Source: Candidatus Endonucleibacter bathymodioli
GTDB taxonomy: Bacteria; Pseudomonadota; Gammaproteobacteria; Pseudomonadales; Endozoicomonadaceae
Direction: 5' to 3'
Assembly: GCA_030674915.1 (NCBI GenBank)
Contig: JASXSV010000010.1
Location: forward strand, 1 to 64,000
DNA length: 64,000 nucleotides
Below the pieces are notes generated by a model. It was not told the DNA's origin and made no database searches. It was given only the letters and a program-made list of their open reading frames with translations. Below, one piece after another: positions 9,443-18,863 of this stretch. Each line of letters begins with the position of its first letter. Position 1 is the stretch's first letter. The position numbers and the translations under genes are program-made.

Positions 9443-11842
9443 CTATTTCCCTAGGCGAGCTATAGAGATTTTTTTATTAACAATACATATGAGCAATTCT
9501 AGTGACTGTGTCCTTGCATCTGTAACAGAATATATACCAGTTTCTGGAATGTTATCCAGCACAACCGATTCACCTCCTGAAAAACTTTCTACCAACACTT
9601 TCCAAAAATGTATATTTTCACCGTCAAATGGAATATATCTGTTCAGGTTGTGTTTAGTATCTTTTAATTCACTCAGTGTAAGTTTAAAACTCTTAGTTCC
9701 ATTTATTTCAGCATCGAAATAACTATCTGGCAAGGAACACTCACCATGATTTTCTACGCAGCATATTTGATGACCTGCGATATGCTGCGAGTTCAACCTA
9801 CCAATCAAAGCTTTGGACGAGACACAGAGATCACGACCATTGCACCGTTCACTCTGACTTTCTATTAAGTCTATATTAAGTTGATATTTCTCCCAATCAT
9901 TTGTATAACACATCCAAGAAAAATCAGCATTATCAATTAGTCCGCAAATCTCCAGTCGTTTAAATTCTGACTCGTCCATTGCTGCGGACTTTAATGCTTT
10001 ATTTAAATCCACAAGATTCTTACATGTTAATTTATCTGGAGTTATCCATTCTGTAGGAGTTAAAAGGCGACTATTTGTGTTTAATTTTTTATGAGTAATA
10101 GGATCTATGTAAGTGTATCTTGGGATATGTTTGATTTTGGTAATCCAATTTGGTAATGGGCACAGTTCAACTTTATTATTATATCCGGTGATGAATTTAT
10201 ACGTATAAACAGATAAATACGCTGGCATCAACAGCGCTAACGCTGCCGCACGTGCTTTGTGTCTCTTTTTGTTTTTATATTTAAAAGTTATAAAAGCATA
10301 AACAGCAGGCAATGTTATAATCCAATTGCTTTCAGAATTCATAGCAAAGCTTAATAGAGAAAACATTAACTCTGAAATATCAGTTACAAGCATTCCAGCT
10401 GTTTCTATAATAGCATCAGTTGGCACGTGGTGGCCAAAATAAAGAGTCAGAATAAACAGCAAACATATATTCCTTATTCGTGCATACGGACTCGTAAAAA
10501 ATTGTTTGAGAATTGTAGAATAATTTACTTCTTCAGTATTAACTTTTGTATAGAATTCTTTTTTACTGAAGGAGGGTGTAAATGGATTAGCAAAATCTGA
10601 ATCTGAATCTGAATCTGGATCTGAATTTTCCTCTTCATTTATGGAGAGACAGTTGAATGAATTTGTCATGGTCAGCACACTATCGACACCATTAAAGGTG
10701 TGTTTTTCTTGATGGTGAAATCTTTGTTTAGTAATGTTATTTCCTTGCTTGTTCTTGGTGGGTTTTTTTGGCAGCGCACAATGTTCTGTAGCGTTTAAAG
10801 ACATTTTATGTGTCAAGTCAGTCCTTAACATAGCAATATCAGTGGACTCGCTAGCTCTTTTATGTTTTTTTCCTTGACGCTTCATGTTTCTTTTAGTGGT
10901 TCTTAATTTGTTGTAACCGCTATTAGGTACTGTTTTTGATGCTATTTCTGCATAAGTATATCTGTCTTTATTCGTGCTAGAGTCCAGCTGAGTGGGCTTT
11001 TCTGCATTTTTTTTCTGCTCTGCCTTATCGATTCCAAAATTACTTGCTAAAAATATATTTGTATTTCTGATAATGTTATCCAATCTGCTTTTCGCACTAA
11101 TTAGTTGGGCTTCAAGGGCTGGTATAAATGGTATTTTATTATCTGAGTTAATCTGTTCAAACATAGCTATATGGTCATAGAACTTGTTAAAAGCTTTATA
11201 AATAGAATAAATATTATCACTATTTCCAGAAAGAGCCAGCCACTTATTACCACTTTCTCTGATGATATCAATATAGCCAAGGATTTTTGTATTTAGGTTA
11301 TTAAGCCACCGTTGTTCATATGTGAGAATCCACGGTGCTTTTGCAATGCTTAAATTAAATTTTTCTTCTTGTATACATAAAACGTCTTGCAAAGGAAACT
11401 CATTATCAAGTTTAACAAAATCCGCCACCCTTACCGCCCTACCATTTTCCGTTCTGAAATAACAAAAACACCAGACAAAATTATCACGCTCTGCTGTTCG
11501 TATTTCAAAGGATAACTGTCTCATAGAGCCTCTTAACGTTTCGATAACTTCTTCAAATAATTCACCATTAACAAAAAAGTCCAAATCATTTATTTTCATA
11601 TTTTGCAAAATTAACTGGTCGTTATTTGTGTCAGCTATAATATACCTCCATGCTACAGAGCCGTGCAAAACTATAGTATTAATTGAGTGCTCTTTATTTA
11701 TACTATCAATGGCAGTTAATAGTGAATGATACACTTTATCTCTATCCACCCCATAACAGTGCCCGACAAGTACGCATAGAAAAATAACAATGCTAAACAT
11801 AAATGCAAACTTTTTAAGAATATTTTTACAAATGAAAATCAT
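9443..11842 (-). CDS. Exported membrane protein with nucleotidyltransferase-like N-terminus (799 aa)
   Basis: Residues 1-30 form a signal peptide or membrane anchor (hydrophobic MFSIVIFLCVLVGHCYG). Residues 57-145 contain a pattern resembling the minimal nucleotidyltransferase fold: LHGS (G61-S62), DLDFF (D86, D88) and VRVADFV (D141), although the GS-to-DLD spacing (~24) is longer than usual. Residues 315-330 are very basic (KRNMKRQGKKHKR) and 407-417 form an SD-repeat acidic tract. Three hydrophobic segments lie near 457-477, 506-522 and 531-550, and the C-terminal ~250 residues are cysteine-rich. The ATG at 11842 has only a weak upstream AGG. No close family recognised; enzyme activity is an inference from the motif. 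Confidence 0.75.
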   Translation of the reverse strand: MIFICKNILKKFAFMFSIVIFLCVLVGHCYGVDRDKVYHSLLTAIDSINKEHSINTIVLHGSVAWRYIIADTNNDQLILQNMKINDLDFFVNGELFEEVIETLRGSMRQLSFEIRTAERDNFVWCFCYFRTENGRAVRVADFVKLDNEFPLQDVLCIQEEKFNLSIAKAPWILTYEQRWLNNLNTKILGYIDIIRESGNKWLALSGNSDNIYSIYKAFNKFYDHIAMFEQINSDNKIPFIPALEAQLISAKSRLDNIIRNTNIFLASNFGIDKAEQKKNAEKPTQLDSSTNKDRYTYAEIASKTVPNSGYNKLRTTKRNMKRQGKKHKRASESTDIAMLRTDLTHKMSLNATEHCALPKKPTKNKQGNNITKQRFHHQEKHTFNGVDSVLTMTNSFNCLSINEEENSDPDSDSDSDFANPFTPSFSKKEFYTKVNTEEVNYSTILKQFFTSPYARIRNICLLFILTLYFGHHVPTDAIIETAGMLVTDISELMFSLLSFAMNSESNWIITLPAVYAFITFKYKNKKRHKARAAALALLMPAYLSVYTYKFITGYNNKVELCPLPNWITKIKHIPRYTYIDPITHKKLNTNSRLLTPTEWITPDKLTCKNLVDLNKALKSAAMDESEFKRLEICGLIDNADFSWMCYTNDWEKYQLNIDLIESQSERCNGRDLCVSSKALIGRLNSQHIAGHQICCVENHGECSLPDSYFDAEINGTKSFKLTLSELKDTKHNLNRYIPFDGENIHFWKVLVESFSGGESVVLDNIPETGIYSVTDARTQSLELLICIVNKKISIARLGK

Positions 11843-11924
11843 AAAATAACCTATAATCCTATGTGATGTACAAAATATCTAAAAAGTGATTTAATGGTTT
11901 TCCAGCATAGTTTTTTTCCACATT

Positions 11925-12290
11925 TCCACAATACTAACACAATTACCCGATAACAACTCAAGCGGACTAAAACATCCACAGGATCAGTAATTAAACAGGC
12001 CTCAGCCTTAGCACCTTGGCGTCATAAGCCTAGAGGTGACAGCGCTTCAGCTTCAGTTCCAGCGATGCCGTTTTATTGGAGAGGTGCATATAATCACCAA
12101 ACCTACGCGCCGAAAATACGAGTGTCTGAGGGGTTGGATCTGGTATCGATCAGCCAGAGTTAGCTGCTTGTAAGAGTTTCCCTTGTGGTCACTTGCTTCG
12201 TGGTGTGAGAGCTACAGTCTATGACAAGCTGACTCTCAAATCCGCTTCAAGTATGTCTGTTTTTGTGGGGATTTATGGTTTGCTGCTTCC
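11925..12290 (-). mobile_element. IS30-A relic with internal deletion
   Basis: The left end (near 11930-11975) matches the IS30-A 3' coding end (…RKALNYFSPIEFLSGK in better copies). It jumps near 12000-12030 to the 5' coding half, including LTLAERYQIQS in the minus strand. It lies directly downstream of purD, and this piece plus the purD tail is copied at 1-266. Confidence 0.75.
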
Positions 12291-13574
12291 TTAGTTGTTT
12301 TCACGTTCAATAGCACGATAGCCAATATCTGTTCGATAATAGGCGTTATTCCATTTAATATTTTTAATCGATTGATAGGCTTTTTGTTGAGCTATGCTGA
12401 CCGTGTCAGCCAGAGCGGTAACAGATAAAATTCTGCCACCGTTGGTGACAACATGTTTGTTTTTTAGTTCTGTGCCGGCATGAAAAATTTGTGTGTCGGG
12501 CAGGTTGGTGTCGATACCGTAGATAGGATCACCCGTGCGATATCTCTCTGGATAGCCTCCGGCTGCCATTACCACACTAAGTGCTACTCGTTTATCCCAT
12601 TGTATTTTTGTGTCAGCAAGTAAGCCGTGGGCACCTTTAAAACAGAGTTCAGTTAGATTGGATTTGAGGCGCATAAGAATGGGTTGCGCTTCTGGATCAC
12701 CAAAACGACAATTGTATTCCAACACCCAGGGAGTTTCTTTATCATCAATCATCAGTCCAGCGTAAAGAAATCCTTTGTAAGGAATACCCTCTTTAGCCAT
12801 ACCATGGACAGTTGGGTAGATTACTTCGGTCATAATGCGGTCATAGATTGCCTGAGTAACAGCCGGGGCTGGTGAATATGCGCCCATGCCGCCGGTATTT
12901 GGTCCTTTATCACCATTATCTCTTGCCTTGTGGTCCTGGCTGGTAGCCATAGGAAGGACATGATTGCCGTCAACCATTACGATAAAGCTTACTTCTTCTC
13001 CTTGAAGGAATTTTTCAATAATTACCTTATGCCCGGCTTCCTTAAAAGCATTGCCTGCTAACATGCTATCGATAGCTGAAAAAGCTTGATCTTCTGTTTT
13101 AGCGAGAATAACGCCTTTGCCAGCAGCCAGGCCATCGGCTTTGACTACAATTGGTGTGCCTTGTTCTCTGATGTAGTCTTTAGCCTTATGGATGTCAGTA
13201 AAGCTTTGGTAAGCTGCAGTTGGTATATTATGCCTTGTCAAAAAGTCTTTACTAAAAGTTTTTGAGCCTTCAAGCTGGGCCGCAGCTTTACTCGGCCCAA
13301 AGGCCGTTAAGCCTAGTTCTTCAAAATGATCGACAAGACCAGCAACCAATGGCGCTTCAGGTCCAACAATGGTTAAAGCGATGTGTTCGTCCTGGGCAAA
13401 GTTGGCAAGGCCCTGAATATCTAGTACGCCGATGGGAATATTAGTAACTTTTTCTGTTAGTGCGGTACCTGCATTACCCGGAGCAACAAAAACCTGCTCT
13501 ACCTGCTGGTCTTGTGCGACCTTCCAGGCTAGCGCATGTTCGCGCCCACCATTTCCTATAATCAAGACTTTCAC
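12291..13574 (-). CDS. purD: Phosphoribosylamine-glycine ligase (GAR synthetase)
   Basis: Catalyses ATP-dependent ligation of phosphoribosylamine and glycine in purine synthesis (cytosol). The GTG start at 13574 gives 427 residues, matching the usual ~429, with AAGGAT about 9 bases upstream. An in-frame ATG at 13676 would add 34 unfamiliar residues and is unlikely. The N-terminal motif VLIIGNGGREHALAWKV, the ATP-grasp segment (PIVVKADGLAAGKGV), the PNTGGMGAYSPAP loop and the YRTDIGYRAIE tail are all present. purH, its common neighbour, is not adjacent. Upstream 13575-13943 holds no gene and should carry divergent promoters for purD and yibN. Confidence 0.97.
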   Translation of the reverse strand: MKVLIIGNGGREHALAWKVAQDQQVEQVFVAPGNAGTALTEKVTNIPIGVLDIQGLANFAQDEHIALTIVGPEAPLVAGLVDHFEELGLTAFGPSKAAAQLEGSKTFSKDFLTRHNIPTAAYQSFTDIHKAKDYIREQGTPIVVKADGLAAGKGVILAKTEDQAFSAIDSMLAGNAFKEAGHKVIIEKFLQGEEVSFIVMVDGNHVLPMATSQDHKARDNGDKGPNTGGMGAYSPAPAVTQAIYDRIMTEVIYPTVHGMAKEGIPYKGFLYAGLMIDDKETPWVLEYNCRFGDPEAQPILMRLKSNLTELCFKGAHGLLADTKIQWDKRVALSVVMAAGGYPERYRTGDPIYGIDTNLPDTQIFHAGTELKNKHVVTNGGRILSVTALADTVSIAQQKAYQSIKNIKWNNAYYRTDIGYRAIERENN

Positions 13575-13943
13575 TGAATGTTGATCCTTTTTTGATAATG
13601 GGGTGTTGAGAACAGTGGTGGGGAAGATAGATATACCACTTTCATCCGAAGACTTGAGGTTGTTTCCTGCTCTCACCTTCCATTATAATTGATATAGGAC
13701 TTGAGAGCAGATGGATGATGGTGATAGAAATATACAATACTTTTCATCATAAAGTTTTGTCTTTAATTAGGGTTGCGTGGCAGATGTTTATTGCTAGATC
13801 CGCGTAATGATTTCAGTACATTGCAAGCAAACTAGGTGTTGTTCTGAGTTCATATCCTCAGGAAAGCGTTTATAGTTATCTATTCAATGACAATTCTAGT
13901 ATAATTCAAAATTTTATTTATAATACTTTGAGATAGAGGTTAG

Positions 13944-14360
13944 ATGGAACATATTTTTGAGTTTGTCGCGAACCACCCACTGTTGGTGGGCGGATTGGTT
14001 TCGCTTATTTGTTTATTAGTCTATTATGAGATGCGCAAAGGGCTGCCATCTGTGACTTCTCAGCAACTGACCCAGTTGGTGAACCAGAGCGATGCTGTGG
14101 TTATTGATGTTAGGGAAAATAATGAGTTCCACAAGGGGCATATTGTCAATGCCGTGAATATACCATTTAGCACGCTAAAAGACCGTATGCCAGAGCTTGG
14201 AAAGCACAAAGAGCGCCCTGTTATTATCGTCGATGCCATGGGGCAGCATGGAGGCATGGCTGGAAAAATATTAAAAGAAGCAGGTTTAACTCAAGTTATG
14301 AAGCTGAAGGGTGGGGTCGGTTCTTGGAAAGCTGATACACTTCCTTTGGTTAAAACATAG
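13944..14360 (+). CDS. yibN: Membrane-anchored rhodanese-like protein (YibN), catalytic Cys replaced
   Basis: An N-terminal membrane segment (residues ~12-30, LLVGGLVSLICLLVYYE) is followed by a rhodanese domain (VIDVRENNEFHKGHIVNAVNIPF). In rhodaneses the active-site loop starts with Cys (CxMGQxSG in YibN relatives). Here it reads VDAMGQHGG, so Asp stands in the Cys position and sulfur transfer is not expected. 138 residues, normal for YibN. It heads the conserved yibN-grxC-secB order; grxC starts 20 bases after its stop. Confidence 0.88.
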   Translation: MEHIFEFVANHPLLVGGLVSLICLLVYYEMRKGLPSVTSQQLTQLVNQSDAVVIDVRENNEFHKGHIVNAVNIPFSTLKDRMPELGKHKERPVIIVDAMGQHGGMAGKILKEAGLTQVMKLKGGVGSWKADTLPLVKT

Positions 14361-14379
14361 ATATGGATGTTGTTTGCGG

Positions 14380-14634
14380 ATGAAAAAGGTGACTCTCTAT
14401 ACTTCGTCTTTGTGTCCTTTTTGTATCCGTGCATTGCAGCTACTGGACAATAAAGATGTTATTTATCAGAATATCTCCGTTGATGGGGATCCGGGAATTC
14501 GTCAGGCAATGACTGAAAAAGCTGGTCGACATACGGTGCCCCAGATTTGGATTGGAGATCTTCATGTAGGAGGATGCAATGAACTTTTTGCTCTGGAAAG
14601 TGAAGGTCAGCTAGAGAATTTGTTAAAGTCCTAG
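14380..14634 (+). CDS. grxC: Glutaredoxin 3
   Basis: An 84-residue thioredoxin-fold protein with the dithiol active site CPFC (residues 12-15), the cis-proline segment HTVPQIW and the glutathione-binding GGCNEL. It reduces disulfides and mixed glutathione disulfides in the cytosol. The ATG at 14380 gives MKKVTLYTS, the usual start. An upstream in-frame start at 14311 would lie inside yibN and is rejected. A palindromic repeat begins one base after the stop. Confidence 0.95.
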   Translation: MKKVTLYTSSLCPFCIRALQLLDNKDVIYQNISVDGDPGIRQAMTEKAGRHTVPQIWIGDLHVGGCNELFALESEGQLENLLKS

Positions 14635-14635
14635 C

Positions 14636-14749
14636 ATATACTCGTTACCCTTCAAGGTGTAATCTGGGGGGGAGCCGGTCTTACTCATCACTATCACCTG
14701 CTACTACTGAATTCATAAGGCTTCATGCGCTTGTCGGTAATGAGTATAT
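14636..14749. repeat. Family M palindromic element (copy 1)
   Basis: About 114 bp with near-perfect inverted ends (ATATACTCGTTACC … GGTAATGAGTATAT). The interior has the family landmark TTCAAGGTGT next to the left end. At least eight copies lie in intergenic or 3' positions in this window, so this is an ERIC- or MITE-like repeat. Confidence 0.8.
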
Positions 14750-14900
14750 ATTCACGTGCTTCATCACGTAGCAGTAAATAAGCGGCAGTTCCAATAAGTT
14801 TTTAGATGGTTACGTAGCCACAGCGAGCAGTTAGTACCTCTGTCGCTAAAATACGATTAGTATAAAACGGTAAGTTATTAAGCAATAGAAGGAAGTTAAC

Positions 14901-15371
14901 ATGGCGGATAATGAGAATAAACAAGAGCAGGCTCAGTTCGCTTTACAGCGTATTTATGTGAAGGATCTGTCCTTTGAGTCTCCTAAAGTGCCAGCAATAT
15001 TTCAGAAGCAATGGCAGCCAGAGGTTAGCCTTGATTTAAATACCAGCAACCATCCCCTAGCAGAAGACCTGTTCGAAGTGGTGCTGTCTTTGATGATTAA
15101 AGTTGAGAATGGTTCGGCAGAAAACGCTGAAACTGCTTTTGTGGTAGAAGTACAGCAGGCAGGTGTATTTATGGCAAAAGGACTTAGCAAAGAAGAGCTA
15201 GATCGTACTTTGGGCGCTTTCTGTCCAAATATTCTATTTCCTTATGCCCGTGAAGCTGTTGATAACCTTGTTACACGTGGTAGTTTTCCCCCTATAATGC
15301 TTGCTCCGGTAAATTTTGATGCCTTGTATATAAAAGCAGGTGAGGATAACGAAAAAAAACCTAAGTCATAG
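14901..15371 (+). CDS. secB: Protein-export chaperone SecB
   Basis: Tetrameric chaperone that keeps preproteins unfolded and hands them to SecA; cytosolic. 156 residues, normal length. Recognisable segments are [26 protein letters not shown]-like [11 protein letters not shown], and [20 protein letters not shown] (the hallmark SecB helix). The ribosome site AGAAGGAAG lies 6 bases before ATG. It follows grxC after a family M repeat; its presence fits the many signal-peptide proteins encoded nearby. Confidence 0.97.
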   Translation: MADNENKQEQAQFALQRIYVKDLSFESPKVPAIFQKQWQPEVSLDLNTSNHPLAEDLFEVVLSLMIKVENGSAENAETAFVVEVQQAGVFMAKGLSKEELDRTLGAFCPNILFPYAREAVDNLVTRGSFPPIMLAPVNFDALYIKAGEDNEKKPKS

Positions 15372-15492
15372 GATAACTGATAACATCTGTGAGGTATTTA
15401 CTTTCGTGCTGAGGCAGGTGGGCATTTTTCCCATTCCTTCTTAAAAGTATAAGGGGGCGGGTTGGATAAGTTAATATTGGAGATGTTCCGAC

Positions 15493-15617
15493 TATACTCG
15501 CGGCTATTGGAGGCGTGAGTAGACTAAAATTAGCTAATCCCCGCTATCCTATGAATAGTAGGTAACTGGGGTGGGTGAGGAAAGGCAAGAGCCTCAGACC
15601 TTCACGGGGGGGTATAT
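15493..15617. repeat. Family M palindromic element (copy 2)
   Basis: Begins TATACTCGCGGC and carries the landmarks GGCGTGAGTAG, CCTATGAATAGTAGG and GGGGTGGGTGAGG, ending GGGGTATATA. Lies between convergent secB and trmL. Nothing else is visible in 15372-15723. Confidence 0.75.
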
Positions 15618-15723
15618 ATCAGTTACCCTTGAATGTCCAAGTCTTGGATAAACGATAGCATTTCAATGAGTGTGCCTATGGATGTCGTCTACGCACATCT
15701 TGTATAGAAGCCAATATAGCCTC

Positions 15724-16197
15724 TTAATCTATACCATCAGCACCTTTAAAGCTTATCTGTCGCCAAGATTCGTAGATCATAATAGCCACAGTATTAGAGA
15801 GGTTAAGACTTCTGCTATTGGCTAGCATGGGCATCCTTAATATCTGAGAGCTTGGGATACTGTTTAGGATAGACGCAGGTAGCCCACGTGTTTCAGGGCC
15901 AAATACAAATGCATCACCATGTCTAAATTGTGCTTTTGAATAACACTGTTTACCTTTCGTACTTAAAGCAAAGACTCTGGGGGGGGATGTTGAGATTAGA
16001 AAGTTATCGTAGCTATTATGAATATGAATATTGGCGTATTCATGGTAATCCAGACCTGCCCGTTTCAAACGTTGGTCATCTAGTTCAAATCCTATGGGTT
16101 TAATAATATGGAGTGAAAAGCCGCTGTTTGCACACAAGCGGATTATATTGCCGGTATTTGGTGGTATTTCTGGTTGGAAAAGAACTATATCCAGCAT
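15724..16197 (-). CDS. trmL: tRNA (cytidine/uridine-34 2'-O)-methyltransferase
   Basis: SPOUT-family enzyme that methylates the wobble ribose of tRNA-Leu isoacceptors. 157 residues, the normal size. Visible are the N-terminal signature [19 protein letters not shown], the knot motif [11 protein letters not shown] and the SAM-binding [22 protein letters not shown]. trmL is a common neighbour of secB in gammaproteobacteria; here it is convergent to secB. Confidence 0.96.
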   Translation of the reverse strand: MLDIVLFQPEIPPNTGNIIRLCANSGFSLHIIKPIGFELDDQRLKRAGLDYHEYANIHIHNSYDNFLISTSPPRVFALSTKGKQCYSKAQFRHGDAFVFGPETRGLPASILNSIPSSQILRMPMLANSRSLNLSNTVAIMIYESWRQISFKGADGID

Positions 16198-16985
16198 TGA
16201 GTTGACTATATCAAATTAAAAGTTAATATGTAGCAGTATATACGCAAACTGCCTAGCCGTTAAGGTAAAACCAAGAGAGCCAAACAAAACCATATACATG
16301 TTACCATTGAGGATGTTTGATTTCTAAACTGTTTTTCTCTATTATCCTCTCATGGCATATGGGATGATAATATTGTCGTCCAAGGAGGTCCAAGGAGGTA
16401 AAGTGGGTTTTCTGCTTGTTGACCAGCAGCGTATCAAAGATGCCTTCGCTGTCACGTGGTGTGTTTAGCTAAAACTGGCGATCTTTTCAGTCCTAAGCTG
16501 CTGGCAGTATAGATGTTGGGGCTATTGCTAGCGTCGGTATTCTCATATATTGTCATAGTTCCAGTGGTCGTTCAGTTCAGCATTAAGAGCAGCCTAAACA
16601 CTTGTTTGGCAAGCGACGAAAGTCGTTGATATTTTTCTCGGTGCTGGGTGACTTGGCAGTTTATTTGGCTAAGGTGGTCTCCATTTCTTTCTTATTCATA
16701 CTACTATCCTTAGCAATTTCTGACAGTGATGAGAAGCAGTTGCACATATTTAGCTACAGCCTCGTTATATCTAAACCCAGGCAAGCCCTACAATCAGCAC
16801 TAAAACAAAAAATAAAGCGACAAAGTTGTACTTATCACTGGCATTGGAGTGGTCAGATACATTAATCTCTGTATGATTGTAGTATTTAGATGATATATTC
16901 ATTACATTAAAGTCCTAAAGTATTTATTATAGTTAACATCTTTCCTGTACTATCCTAAGCGTAGACTAAGTGACTGTTGTAGAGC
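16198..16985. other. Gene-poor stretch, probably decayed sequence
   Basis: No intact gene seen. At 16379-16400 an 11-bp unit containing CCAAGGAGGT is doubled and is followed by GTGGGTTTTCTG; it could initiate a 22-codon frame that stops quickly. An 87-codon frame at 16602-16865 contains one hydrophobic segment (ISFLFILLSLAI) but has no ribosome site and no recognisable family. I read the block as the remains of a lost gene. Confidence 0.4.
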
Positions 16986-17310
16986 AACATTGCTTCGCCT
17001 CTATTTTAATTTGTGGAATTTTTTGACGCTAAAAACACCAAATAACCGATATAGGGGCAAATTCTTCGCTAAATTAGCCATTTTCTTTGCTTATCATCAT
17101 TTTAGACACAACCTTCCTAATGAATCGATAATCCTCGTTTGATATTGTGTGCGATGCACATCAACTCATAGTGCGTGTGGTTGCGGGCAAGACTAAGTAG
17201 TGCGCTTTTGCCATTGTTAATACACCAAAGACTCTTTCAACCGTACAACGTACACCCGAATGTAGTAGATTAAACTGTTTGGTTTTTTTATCTAACGGTT
17301 TATGAGATAC
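16986..17310 (-). mobile_element. IS5-family transposase 3' relic (family IS5-A)
   Basis: The minus strand encodes GVRCTVERVFGVL, then MCIAHNIKRGLSIH, the C-terminal end of the same transposase that is intact at 44615-45616. The segment between these motifs is shortened and the N-terminal two thirds are absent. Confidence 0.8.
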
Positions 17311-17390
17311 GCGCGTTTATTGTATTTAACAATGAGTGGATACAATCTTTGCTTTTTTGCGGCATGAATTTCCAAAAGTATAACAATTGA

Positions 17391-18863
17391 TTACATAGCA
17401 TTTTCAGGAGTATTTGCTGTTTGGCGCAGAGTATCGTTGTCTTGACGTATTTTATCTACAATATCAGTTGTAGAGCAGCTATCTATAAATTTGAGCACCT
17501 TCACATCACCACCGTATTCGCAAACAATTGGAGCGCCTACAACCTCATCCAATGAATAGTCACCACCTTTCACCAAAACATCAGGTTTAATCTGTCTAAG
17601 TAAATTTTCCGGTGTGTCTTCATTAAAACTTATAACCCAGTCTACGGATTCCAGACCGGCGATCACCGCTTGGCGCCTGCCAATAGAATTGATGGGTCTA
17701 TCATGGCCTTTCAGGCGTGTAACGGACTGATCGTCATTTAGTGCAACAATAAGACGGTCACCCTGCTTACGGGCCTGCTTTAGATAGCTTACATGACCTG
17801 CGTGAAGGATATCGAAACAACCATTGGTGAAGACAATTTTTTCACCGTGATCACGGGCATCTTCAATGGCCAGTTTAAGCTGCGCAGTTGTGACAATGCC
17901 ACGTCCCCCTGCACCTTGATGAATATTCAACTCACGTCTGAGCTCAGGCATGCTAACTGTGGCTGTACCTAGCTTGCCAACGACTATGCCCGCAGCAAGA
18001 TTGGCAAGTGAGGCTGCCTGTGGTACCGAGTTGTTTACTGCCAAAGCTGATGCTAAGACTGAGATGACAGTATCTCCAGCACCAGTCACGTCAAATACTT
18101 CACGAGCCCTAGCTGGCAAATGAAGTTCTGCCTCTTCCCTCCTGATCAAGGTCATACCTTGTTCGCTACGAGTAATTAGCATGGCTTCAAGTTCAAGATT
18201 ACGCAATAATGCCTGTCCTTTATCAAACAGTTCTTGCTCAGTTTTACAAGGACCAACAACGGACTCAAACTCACACATATTTGGTGTAATAATCGTTGCG
18301 CCATGATAGCGGCTGAAATCATTTCCCTTAGGGTCAATGAGTACTGGAATGCCTCTGGTGCTTGCCATGGAGATCAAGGTTTGATAATTCTGCAATGTCC
18401 CTTTATTGTAATCAGAAAGCACTAAAACTTTTACTTTATCCATTAACGTCGCCGCTTTTATCTCGATCATCTCAGGGGTTAGCTCTTTGAACGGCTCTTC
18501 ATGATCAAGACGGATCAACTGCTGGTGCTGGCTCATAACACGCAGTTTGGTGATTGTTGGTACCCTTGGAATTCGTACAAAGTCACAGTTAACTCCAGCG
18601 TCCTTAAGCTGAGTATTTAGAGTGTCAGCGGCTTCATCATCTCCGGTTGCAGCCACTAACCAAACTGTCGCCCCTAGCGATGCCATGTTAAGAGCAACAT
18701 TACCTGCCCCCCCAGGGCGCTCTTCAACCTGTCCAATCTTAACCACTGGCACGGGTGCTTCTGGGGAAATGCGGGAAGTAACACCATGCCAGTAGCGATC
18801 TAGCATTACATCACCAATAACCAATACCGACGCCTGATCAAACCGAGGTAGGGTCAATCTCAT
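17391..18863 (-). CDS. hldE: Bifunctional heptose-7-phosphate kinase / heptose-1-phosphate adenylyltransferase
   Basis: Makes ADP-heptose precursor for the LPS inner core. 490 residues: an N-terminal ribokinase-fold kinase (residues 1-~318; GGAGNVALN at 51-59, catalytic GAGD at 261-264) and a C-terminal cytidylyltransferase-type domain (from ~343; FTNGCFDILHAGH with HAGH at 354-357, later VKGGDY). Its ATG overlaps the msbA stop by 4 bases (ATGA), so the two are translationally coupled in an LPS-assembly operon. The cell therefore appears to retain core LPS synthesis. Confidence 0.97.
   Translation of the reverse strand: MRLTLPRFDQASVLVIGDVMLDRYWHGVTSRISPEAPVPVVKIGQVEERPGGAGNVALNMASLGATVWLVAATGDDEAADTLNTQLKDAGVNCDFVRIPRVPTITKLRVMSQHQQLIRLDHEEPFKELTPEMIEIKAATLMDKVKVLVLSDYNKGTLQNYQTLISMASTRGIPVLIDPKGNDFSRYHGATIITPNMCEFESVVGPCKTEQELFDKGQALLRNLELEAMLITRSEQGMTLIRREEAELHLPARAREVFDVTGAGDTVISVLASALAVNNSVPQAASLANLAAGIVVGKLGTATVSMPELRRELNIHQGAGGRGIVTTAQLKLAIEDARDHGEKIVFTNGCFDILHAGHVSYLKQARKQGDRLIVALNDDQSVTRLKGHDRPINSIGRRQAVIAGLESVDWVISFNEDTPENLLRQIKPDVLVKGGDYSLDEVVGAPIVCEYGGDVKVLKFIDSCSTTDIVDKIRQDNDTLRQTANTPENAM

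Noticed and set aside
13575..13676. N-terminal extension of purD from an upstream ATG
   Set aside because: The family starts at the GTG 13574 (VKVLIIGNGGREH); the extension has no similarity and the ribosome site precedes the GTG.
16602..16865. 87-codon frame with one hydrophobic segment
   Set aside because: No ribosome site, no family, lies in a decayed stretch; kept only as a note in the gene-poor region.
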